Of a stretch of DNA of 64,000 nucleotides, positions 46,630-55,127 are shown piece by piece; the stretch's first letter is position 1, and every line of letters begins with the position of its first letter. The stretch spans positions 10,230,001 to 10,294,000 of the forward strand of contig JANTQA010000023.1 in the NCBI GenBank assembly GCA_027625915.1, read 5' to 3'. Under the pieces are notes generated by a model, which did no database searches, was not told where the DNA came from, and worked only from the letters and a program-made list of their open reading frames with translations. Origin of the DNA: Anaeramoeba flamelloides (Eukaryota > Metamonada > Anaeramoebidae). Position numbers and translations under genes: made by a program.

Positions 46630-47225
46630 TTTTTAAATTATAAAAAATTGACATTTCAAAAAAGCGTTGATTTTAAAAAAATAGTTCAAATGAAGATATT
46701 TTTTGTTCTTATGATGATATACTGCTATCTTATTTCAGGGGTGAATTATTTGCCGATGTTTGAATTATAAATGGAAATAATTTTGACTTTATTTTCAATT
46801 TCCTTTTTGTAACAAAGCAATAAATTATAACTTACCTTTTTTAAAACTCTATTTCCAAAAGGAAATTGGCAAAGAAAGTGACATTTTTATCACGTTTATA
46901 ATTCAGACACCAGTCTGAGCAATGCTACTATTTGAAATTGGAGGAATACATTTACTCACTTCAAAATCCTCTCCTTTGTCAGACTAAGGGTTTTCAAAAC
47001 TTCACTCTTAACAATAAACCCATAACTTAAAAAATTAAAACACTGTTCTTGAAATTTGTTTTTGAAAAAGGATTTGAAACACAAACTTTTTTAAAATACA
47101 AGAAAAAAATGTTTTTACTTCTCAAACCCACCATTTCTTTCAATAACAAATTTTAAATTCTGTACCAAATTGTTTTTTGACTTTTACCATTTTATTCGAT
47201 CATTTTTTTTTTTTTTGGTTCAAAA

Positions 47226-48605
47226 ATGTTGTCTTCTTCAGAATTTTTCTTTGACATTAATAATCTTTTTGATAAGAAACAGGAAGACATTTACGCTGAG
47301 GAAGAAATATTAAAGGACGGACAAGAGTTACCTTTAACTGAAAATGAATTGCTGTCATCAGGTTCATTTTATGAAGAATTGGAATATGACGCTACTTTGA
47401 ACCAAAATATAACAACACAAAATGATTGCATTATTTTGAATCGTAAACGATCACACCAAAACTTAAAAGAAAGCTGTGTGTGTCTTGAGAATTGTGAATT
47501 GTTTTGTGATCAACAAGAAAACAAAAATAACTCAAAAGATGGAAACAAAGATTTGTGTTTCAACCAAGACAAAAATTTCAAACTTCGAAAAAAAAATCAG
47601 AGGGAATGCAGTTGGGACAACTGTGGCTTAGATTATTTGATCAACAAAAATAAAGATAAAACAAAAAAAATGGATCTTCAAAATCAACCCAAAAAAGAAC
47701 AAAATAATTTTGAACATTTCCTTCAAAAATTAACCTTGGTTTCAAATTTGCTTGAAAAAAAAACCTTAGCTCACAACACAACAATTCAAAAGCAATTTAC
47801 TCAACAAAATACGACTAAAAACTTGTACTCACCGAAAATAAACACACTAGAGGAATTACAAGTGCAATTAAATTGTGATGTCTTAAGAAATCTAACCAAC
47901 AACTATCTTGAAAAATTGTACAAGATCAAAAATATTCATCTAGAATTTGAACAGGAAATTGCCAATATATTAGTTTTCGGTTCACCACTAATCTCTCAGT
48001 GTAGAAATAAAATTCATGGAAAAATTTCAAAGTTGGTTGTTTGTCTTGATCAAAAAATGCTAAATTTGCTGTCCCATATCCAATTACATTATGAAAACAA
48101 CGGACAGCAACAAAAAGAGAAAGAGAAAGAGAAACAGAAACAGAAACAGAAAAAAGGAAAGAAGCATAAGGATAAGAAAAAACAAAAACATGAAAACAAG
48201 CACAAACAAGAGAAGGAACAAACACAAAATAAAAAAATCGATTTGTCCAGTTTTCTTGTCGACAAGCTCAAAAATCGTAAAAAAAAATCAAAAAATAAAA
48301 GAGGGAAAATGATTGTGAAAAAAAACGATAACAAACGCAACCGTTATATTTTGGTTTGCAAAAAAAAATTGAAAAGAAAAAAAAGAAAAATTTTTTCATC
48401 AGAAGAAAGAACACAATTAAACTTGTGGTTTGAGAAATTAGCAAAAACAAACAATGGACCCTTTGTGGATAAAATTATATTTCAAGAAATTTCCAAAGAT
48501 ATAAATTCAGATTTCTTACAAATACAAAGATGGTTTGGTCAAAAGAGGAATGAAATAAAAAAATTATATTTTGAAGGGAAAAAATCCAAGCCAAAGTGGC
48601 TGTAG
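47226..48605 (+). CDS. Homeodomain protein, 459 residues, related to the one at 31351-32880
   Basis: A single frame from ATG 47226 to TAG 48605. The homeodomain is at the very C-terminus, about residues 387-450: helix 1 EERTQLNLWFEKLA, a GPFVDKIIFQEISKD loop and helix, and the recognition helix LQIQRWFGQKRNEIK. As in its relative, WFxNxR is WFGQKR, with Gln for Asn51. The protein ends KSKPKWL, like KPIWV in the other. N-terminal sequence: acidic at 1-60, a Cys-containing stretch near 84-145 (CVCLENCELFC and CSWDNCGL), a helical region near 165-295, and a Lys/Gln repeat (KEKEKEKQKQKQKKGKKHKD) near 299-320. The cysteines are suggestive but do not form a recognised zinc finger. Likely a nuclear regulator and divergent paralogue. 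Confidence 0.88.
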   Translation: MLSSSEFFFDINNLFDKKQEDIYAEEEILKDGQELPLTENELLSSGSFYEELEYDATLNQNITTQNDCIILNRKRSHQNLKESCVCLENCELFCDQQENKNNSKDGNKDLCFNQDKNFKLRKKNQRECSWDNCGLDYLINKNKDKTKKMDLQNQPKKEQNNFEHFLQKLTLVSNLLEKKTLAHNTTIQKQFTQQNTTKNLYSPKINTLEELQVQLNCDVLRNLTNNYLEKLYKIKNIHLEFEQEIANILVFGSPLISQCRNKIHGKISKLVVCLDQKMLNLLSHIQLHYENNGQQQKEKEKEKQKQKQKKGKKHKDKKKQKHENKHKQEKEQTQNKKIDLSSFLVDKLKNRKKKSKNKRGKMIVKKNDNKRNRYILVCKKKLKRKKRKIFSSEERTQLNLWFEKLAKTNNGPFVDKIIFQEISKDINSDFLQIQRWFGQKRNEIKKLYFEGKKSKPKWL

Positions 48606-49247
48606 GAAAAAAAAAAAAAAAAAAAAAAAGATTTATATATTTATGAATATGAATTATTATGTAATAATGCCACTTTAATTTGGAATTATTATTTTTTTTT
48701 AGATTACTATCATTTGATATTCTAAATAATAGAAACTTCAAATGTTTTTCTAAATAAATAAAAATGTATCAACTTTGTAATTTTTCTTGCTGTTTTTTAA
48801 AATAATATTTGTGGGAATTGAGATATATATATTTTTCTTTTTAATTTAAATTGTTTAAATTGTTGGCCAGTCTTTGAATAAAACTTAAAAATGAATGCTT
48901 TTAGTAGAAAATTTACAAAATGGTGTAGAAATCACTAAATTTAGAATTAAACTGTTATTTAGATAGAAAATTTTTTGAAAGACTCATTTATAGATTTGAA
49001 AAAAAAGAAAAACTTTTTTGCCTAATAATTTATGATTTGTTCATATTTTTTGAAGTAAATATTGAATAAAGTGGAACCAAATGTAAAATATTGAATAAAT
49101 GGAAAAAAAAATAATAGATCTTTGGAAAGACAAATAATCACTAAGCAAACTGAGAATATGAAAGGTCTCTTAAATAGAATTTATTGATTAGTATAATATC
49201 TTTGTGACAAACTTTTTTTCAGTTGAAATTTTAGAATAAACAATAAG
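48606..49247. other. Intergenic 3' of the homeodomain gene
   Basis: Starts with an A-run of about 25 immediately after the stop codon. No gene was seen. Confidence 0.35.
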
Positions 49248-49463
49248 CAAAGCTCATTTCAAAAATTGTGACTCACCTATTTGTAGCTTATGATTTTATA
49301 TTATTTTATTTGTCCAATATCAGTTTTAAATAAGTTTGAATTAATTTAAAAGCGAATTATAAATCAGATTTAATGATTTTTTGTTCTTGAATACTAAAAA
49401 ATATATTTTATTTTTTTCAATTTATTATTTCAGTTGAGTCACAATTTTTGAAATGGAGTTTAG
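49248..49463. mobile_element. GTGACTCACC-type MITE
   Basis: The left CTCATTTCAAAAATTGTGAC and right (reverse complement) CTCCATTTCAAAAATTGTGA termini are close inverted repeats of about 26 bp around a 160-bp AT-rich interior. The ends resemble those of the Tc1-type element at 4617-5675 (ACTCAATTCCAAAAATTGGG), so this may be a non-autonomous relative. One isolated end of the same type is at about 9727-9755. Confidence 0.65.
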
Positions 49464-50098
49464 CATCTAAAAAAATACAGGATATGAAAATAAACCTCTA
49501 AAACCATTTTTAATTATTAATATTATAGCAACTATAGTGTAATTACTTTTATTTAAATAATTTCTTTATTTAAGAATTAAACTTTTATGATTATAACATA
49601 AAAGAACTTATTTGAACGATGATTAATTAAATTAAACTTATTTAAAACACCATTCAATCAATCAAAAAACAAGAATAAAAAAAATACTATTCTATAAATT
49701 CAGAGTAACATCAATAAAATTCTCTGATTTTTTTCAAAATAAGTAGATCTTCTTCGGTTATCAAACAATCAAATGAGTACACTCTACATAAAACTTCACT
49801 TTAATGAATTTTAGGTAGGTTTATTATTGGGTTTATCAACAATTTGTTTAATTATAAATAGAATTTAACTTGGAATAATAGAAATTATTTGGTTATTTCA
49901 CGAAAGTTTTTTTATTATTAACAATTAAAAACCAGTACCAAGTCTCTAGATCACTTTAGTTGATCTCAAAAGATTTTGTTGGAAACCTTATCAGTAATTC
50001 GAAGGTTTTTTAAAAATGTTGGAAAATAATAAGTGGACTTTTCGATAAAGACCAACAAAACGATTTGAATGTTTTTTTACTTGTAAAATTAACGTTCA
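49464..50098. other. Intergenic, upstream of the tRNA locus
   Basis: No gene was seen. Confidence 0.3.
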
Positions 50099-50252
50099 GC
50101 ACTCTTAGCTCAGCCTGTAGAGCATTTCAAAAATCCTGGGTTCGAATCCCAGATTGGGCACCATAAAGCCCAATTAGTCTAGTGGTTAAGACGTTAAACT
50201 TCAGCTTTAATCTAATATGAAAAGGTCAATGGTTCAATTCCATTAGGGTGCT
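50099..50252 (+). tRNA. Nested tRNA locus: outer tRNA interrupted in the anticodon loop by a permuted inner tRNA
   Basis: Outer tRNA A: acceptor GCACTCT 50099-50105, D arm GCTC/GAGC 50108-50123, anticodon stem TTTCA 50125-50129 paired with TGAAA 50218-50222, variable AGGTC 50223-50227, T arm AATGG/CCATT 50228-50244, acceptor AGGGTGC 50245-50251, discriminator T. All stems pair (one G-T). The loop bases come from 50130-50135 and/or 50211-50217. The 3' side has CTAATA, as in tRNA-Ile(AAU) loops, so Ile is a guess. Inside it lies tRNA B in permuted order. Read as two ordinary linear tRNAs, both would have broken acceptor stems, and the first would have no anticodon arm. A-box-like and B-box-like sequences are present (TAGCTCAGC at 50106; GGTTCGAATCC at 50139; GGTTCAATTCC at 50231). 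The splice points cannot be fixed by eye. Confidence 0.65.
50136..50210 (+). tRNA. Inner permuted tRNA B (3' half before 5' half), apparent anticodon UCA
   Basis: The 3' half comes first: T arm CTGGG-TTCGAAT-CCCAG 50136-50152, acceptor ATTGGGC 50153-50159, discriminator A, then an encoded CCA 50161-50163. After a TAAA linker the 5' half follows: acceptor GCCCAAT 50168-50174 (perfect complement of ATTGGGC), D arm GTCT/AGAC 50177-50192 with AGTGGTTA loop, and anticodon arm TTAAA-CTTCAGC-TTTAA 50194-50210. With a 7-base loop the anticodon is UCA. The only broken element is the variable region, which coincides with the ends of the A-tRNA interruption. Circular joining of the intron would restore a full cloverleaf with a 5-8 base variable loop. 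Confidence 0.6.
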
Positions 50253-50259
50253 TGAATAA

Positions 50260-50268
50260 TTTTTTTTT
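50260..50268 (+). terminator. Likely RNA polymerase III terminator
   Basis: A run of nine T starts 8 bases after the 3' end of the outer tRNA. No T-run of four or more occurs within 50099-50252, so one transcript could cover both tRNAs. Confidence 0.65.
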
Positions 50269-50690
50269 GTTTTTCTTGATAATCACTAGTTTCTGGAATG
50301 TAGAACAATTGAATCCAACAAGAGAAAACTTCGCTTTTTTTTTGCAATTCTGACGATTTGGTAAAATAATTTTCCAAAAGTGTCTATTAAGATAGTATTA
50401 AAAATAATAATAAGCTGAAAGATCGATCGGAGAAACATCAAAATAATAATTCACCAGAACGAATACAAGATACACTTTTCTACAGTTTATAGGATTTTGA
50501 TCTCTTTCATAGCAACCTATTACTTTTAATTACAGAATAAAAAAAAAAAATTTTCTTCTACTTTCCAAAAAAAAAGAAGAATTAAAATAAATCATCAAAC
50601 TTACCCATTCTATAAAGGCAAATTAATAACCTAAATTGATTTACAGAATTAAGTCATTAAAATTGAACAGGGTTTTTAAAACCATTTTCA
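50269..50690. other. Intergenic
   Basis: No gene was seen. Confidence 0.3.
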
Positions 50691-50724
50691 AAAGACTAGA
50701 TGAAAATTTTGTTCGATTTATTTT

Positions 50725-51345
50725 TCAACAAAAAGAAGTGACAAGTTCTTTTACAATTCTTTTTTTTGACAAGACATTTTTTGTTCGTTTCTGAAAGGTT
50801 TGATCGAGAAGATGAAGATAACGGGAATAGGGATTTTTTTTTTGATCATGAAAAAGCTTTGCAAATTTAAGGACTACGTTGCTACCCTTGAGAGTGTTTG
50901 GTTGTTGTGCTATTTCACTTTCAATTCTCAAAAAGAATTTTCAATCTGAAGAAATTGTACAAAACAAAAAAAAGCATTTTTATTCATCTTTATCTTTTTA
51001 CGCAGACTTTTTTTTCTTTCTTTTTGAATGAAAAGGAAATGCAAAATAATAAAAAAATAATAGCAAAAAAATGGCTTTTCTGGATTTTCAAGTGCAGTTC
51101 ATCTGTTAACAATTCAGACTTTTCAAAGCAACCCTAACAAATACTTAGAACAGCCCAACGAATTGTTGTGATTTAATAAATGTGCAAAGGAAATTCCAAA
51201 ATTTTGGATGATCAATAAAGTTTAAATTAGAAAAATTGTGAAAATTTCCCATTTTTTCTCAAAGAAATTCTCAGTGTTCAAATTTTTACATAGATTGCAA
51301 AACTCCTTCAAGTGTGTTTTTAGACATTATTTTAGTATTGCCAGC
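50725..51345 (-). repeat. Copy of the interior of the 2.4-kb TA element, unrecognised coding-like sequence
   Basis: 50866-51340 resembles 53945-54340 (shared TTTAAGGACTAC, ACCCTTGAG, TTTTCAAGTG and AAAAATGGCTTTTC-like blocks). On the minus strand 50725-50931 is open and reads RIESEIAQQPNTLKGSNVVL then KFAKLFHDQKKNPYSRYLHL; the counterpart reads SEITQLLNPLKGGKVVLK before a stop. The similarity at protein level suggests a once-coding, perhaps transposase, segment of a Tc1/mariner-like element, but no motif fixes the family. The inverted-repeat arms of that element were not found around this copy. Confidence 0.4.
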
Positions 51346-51415
51346 AAAATATCATCCTTAAAAATATCACTCGCATTTTTTCGGATTAATAAAAAGTTTT
51401 TGCAATTATAAAGCA

Positions 51416-52543
51416 TTAAGGGACGAGTCTTCTACAACAACAAGATAAAATTTTCAAATATGTTATTGGTGGTATTCTCTACTTACAAATTTTGTAGATC
51501 CCAAGTGTCAAAAAATTCTGATCGATTAAGAAAGCCATAAAAGAAAATTAGTTCACAGAGATGAATTTTTTTTTTCCATTTTTTCTGAAAAAGAAAACTA
51601 TTAAATTCTTTTTTTTTCTCATAATTTATCTAGTTTTTACCCTACTTATTGCAATTTTGATCATTATTAGACTATAACATTTCTTGGTTACCAGTAATAT
51701 TAATATAAAGATTTTTTTTCTTTTTTGAGATAAAACTTTTGGTTAACCAAAAAAATCATATATTTAACAGATTAAAAAATAATTGTATTTTTTTAAGAAT
51801 AGTAGTTATAATCATTAAAGTTTTAAAGTCATGTAAAAATTTTACGCTGAAATTTTGTTTTTGTATTAAGACAAAATTCTATTTTTCAAAATAAAATTGT
51901 CATGAAGATATTTGGGAATTAGTTAATTTTATCCTCAAAATTCAAAATCATTTTTTTTCTGCCAAAAATGAATTGAATTGTTATAAGGATCCTTGTGAAT
52001 AAGACCAAACAATCTGTTAAAAAAAATAGTTCAAAATTAAAAATTTTTTTTGCAATTTTTTTTCATTTTTTGAAAATCAGAAAACAACTTTTTCAAAAGC
52101 TTAAAGAAAAAATAATTTTTGATTAATAGATCTCAATTTAATAGATAAACTGAGGTTAAGCTTCTACCGAATATTCATTTATTTAATCACTTATACTTCA
52201 TTTAGTTTTATTGGCTGAGATTTGAATTGAAATATTAATCAAAGAAAAAGCAATCAAATAAAAAATTTTCTTTCGAAACCAATACTTCCCAACATAAAAT
52301 GAAAAATTTGTTTTCCCCTTTTCAAGAATTAACTTAATTCTTAAACAAAATAATAGGTTACTTTTTTTCGTTTTATATTGGAAACATGTAAATTTTGAAT
52401 TTCAAAAAAGGGACTCAAATCAAAAAATTGTTTAAATGAGGTTAACTCATCCATTCCAAAAGTCGAAACACAAATTACAAAAAAAAAATTTTCAAGATCT
52501 TGACAAGATTTCATTTTATTTACTAAAATGACTACTCCCTTAA
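51416..52543 (-). mobile_element. 1.13-kb TTAA-flanked element, copy 2, inverted relative to 15364-16494
   Basis: Begins TTAAGGGACGAGTCTTCTAC and ends ATGACTACTCCCTTAA. It aligns end to end with the reverse complement of copy 1, including ATTGGTGGTATTCTCTACTT, CCCAAGTGTCAAAAAATTCT and GTTAACTCATCCATTCC-type blocks. A third, partial copy is at 60315-60610. The small open frames differ between copies, so no conserved protein is supported. Confidence 0.75.
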
Positions 52544-52565
52544 GAAAAAAAATACTTCCAATTTG

Positions 52566-55005
52566 TATTGTAGTCAAAATAAAGCGCGCAAAAAAAATTT
52601 AATCCGTACTTCAAAATAAAAAGCGTGTTTTTTTTTGTTATAGAAGACTTATAAATCAAACCTATCAAAGAAACCAATAATAAACCCTAAAAAAATATGG
52701 TATTGATTTCTTAAAGTTCTATTATTTAAAAGGAAATTCTAAAAATAAAGGATCAAATTGCAAAATTTATCTCAAAAAAATAGAGTAAATTTTAAGACAA
52801 TTTTTCTCATCGAAAAAAAAACAAAAAATTTCAAAAAAATTAAGAATATGTCCTTAATAAAATTAAGCACTATTTTTTTCTGATTAATATTTTTCGAAAT
52901 CTACGTTTAAAACTTAATTCAATTAACCACTGGAATAAATTTTTTTAAAATAAAAACACTCTCAACTTTTGAATATCAAAATTATTTTTTGAAATTACTG
53001 TGCAATTTTTTATTTTTTTTTTGAAAAAAAAGGGGTTGAGAAAAGTTTGAAAACAAAGAATAAGTTAATATATTAAATTAGAATGCTTTTCCAGAGAGTT
53101 TATTCTTTTAGTTTAACTTTTTTTTTAATTTTACCATTTAAAACTAAAAAAACATTTGAGGACCAAATTAGTGCCTTTTGTGAAAAGAAAATTCCCATAA
53201 TTTAGAATTTATTTTAGTAAATGAGTTAAAACAAGATAGTGAATCTAAAAATATACATAATTTCAAGTGTGAATTCAATGATTTTGGTAAAAAATGTTTT
53301 CAAGAAAAAGTTAAATTGAAACTTTATTTATTTTTATTTTTTCATTTAGTTTTTTTAATTGTATTATTGGAAAGTATTTGATCAGTTTTACATTTTTAGT
53401 GTTTTATGGTTCGTTGGGACATATTATAAATAATTTTAAATAAAAGGCATCAATAATTTAAATTTTTACTGAAAATATCCAGAAGTTTACTTTCAAAATT
53501 GATTTTAACTTAGGTATACTATTGGGTAGTCGATTGGATGTTACATTGGAACAAGAAGAAAAAAACAGGATTTTATTTTGAAATAGAGATTATACTCATT
53601 GTTCACAGATTATTTTGATCACTTTAATACTATTTGTTTCAAAATAAATGGGATAAAATTTTCATTCAGCTTTCCTAAAATAGATTTTTATAAATCATGT
53701 TACATATCAAATATTTTATTCTAAAGGGAATCCTAAATAATTAATTCCTTTTAGTTTTGATAATTAAAACTTTTGACTATTTATTTCTTTGATAGAATTT
53801 TTTGGAAAGTTGAAGGAAGATTTTAACCCCCCTATTTTACAATTAACAGTAATTGTTTTTTAATAATAAATGGGAAATCATTTTCATTTCATTTTTCTTT
53901 TTCCATTTCACTTACTTTTCAATTGAAAGAAAAGATTGAAATTTGCAATCTATGTTTCATTTAAGGACTACTTTCCCACCCTTGAGGGGGTTGAGTAATT
54001 GTGTTATTTCGCTTTCACTTCTCACAAAAAATTTTCACACATAAAAAACAAAAAAAAAAATAATTGCAAAAAAATAGCTTTTGGGGATTTTCAAGTGTAC
54101 ATCCAAATTTAAGAATATTTCAAACTTGTAAAAGAAAATGTAAAGAATATGTAGAACAGCTCTAGAAAATAGTGTGCTTTCCGAAAGTTGAAATATAAAT
54201 TCTAAAATATTAAAATCAAAATAAAGCATGATCTAAAAAGGTAAAAATTCTGAAAATTTTGAAATTATGAAAATTTCGCATTTTTTCTAAAAGAAATTCT
54301 CCTTGGACAAATATTACTTGGATCACATAACTTATTCAAAGGTTATTTTTTACATTTTTTCACTATTTTCACCTAAAAACGCAGCCCTCAAGTCTTTCTT
54401 TTTGATATTGTTCGTATTAAGTGTATTTGATTAAACCGACAACCCAAAATGAAAGGAATATATCTGAGTCGAACCAAAAAGATAATCAAGTTACAATTTT
54501 TTCCAATTTAATTTTCAAAGCTTTTAGTGATCATATTAATGTGTACATAAAGACTAAAATCCATGTTTCAAAATATTATCCGTGCTTTTTTTTTCTTCTT
54601 GTACAAAGATAACATCTAATTCACTACCCAATAGTATACCTAAGTTAAAATCAATTTTGAAAATAAAAATCTGGATATTTTCAGTAAAATTTAAATTATT
54701 CATGCATTTTATTTTAAATTATTTATAATATTCTCAATTTTTTTGAAATTTTTTGTTTTTTTTTTGATAAAAATTTTATCAAAAATTTACTCGATTTTTT
54801 TTCCTTTAAAATTTTGCAATTTGATCATTCATTTTTAGAATTTTTTTTCAATTAATAGAACTTTAAGAAACCAATATCATATTTTTAGGGTTTATTATCA
54901 TTTTCTTTTATTGGTTAATGTATAGGTATTCTATATCAAAAAAAAACGCTTTTTATTTTGAAATACACATTAAATTTTTATGCACACTTTATTTTGACTA
55001 CAGTA
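52566..55005. mobile_element. 2.4-kb TA-flanked element with long inverted-repeat arms
   Basis: Both ends read TA then (T/C)TGTAGTCAAAATAAAG, continuing as GCGCGCAAAA (left) or TGTGCATAAA (right). The arms remain alignable for about 400 bp each, through TTTCTTAAAGTTCTATTA, TGATCAAATTGCAAAATT, AAATATCCAG and ACTATTGGGTAGT, ending near 53560 and 54590. The left arm is longer because of a 571-bp insertion (52850-53420). The centre (53560-54590) has no long frame. TA target and terminal sequence suit the Tc1/mariner superfamily. Confidence 0.75.
52850..53420. mobile_element. 571-bp insertion nested in the left arm of the 2.4-kb element
   Basis: Flanked by ATAT on both sides (52846-52849 and 53421-53424). 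The undisturbed right arm reads GAATATTATAAAT where the left arm reads GAATAT-[insert]-ATATTATAAAT, so a 4-bp ATAT duplication fits exactly. The insert begins GTCC and ends GGAC, a minimal inverted terminus. No coding sequence was recognised; the superfamily is open. Confidence 0.65.
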
Positions 55006-55127
55006 CAAATAAATAAAAAACAAAAAAAGTTTGGTTACAAAAAAGAACAAACATTTTAGAATCTTCAATAGAAATAACTTTCCCAATGACCAGTTGTTTC
55101 TGATTTTAAAGATGCTTGTGTTTATAT

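Noticed and set aside
50099-50163. An ordinary linear tRNA, 50099-50163, with CCA
   Set aside because: The acceptor strands GCACTCT and ATTGGGC do not pair well and there is no anticodon arm. The halves pair perfectly only with parts of the second unit.
50168-50252. An ordinary linear tRNA, 50168-50252, with a long variable arm
   Set aside because: It has a full D, anticodon and T arm, but the acceptor strands GCCCAAT and AGGGTGC mispair at three positions. The 17-base variable region is better explained as the outer anticodon stem plus a normal variable loop.
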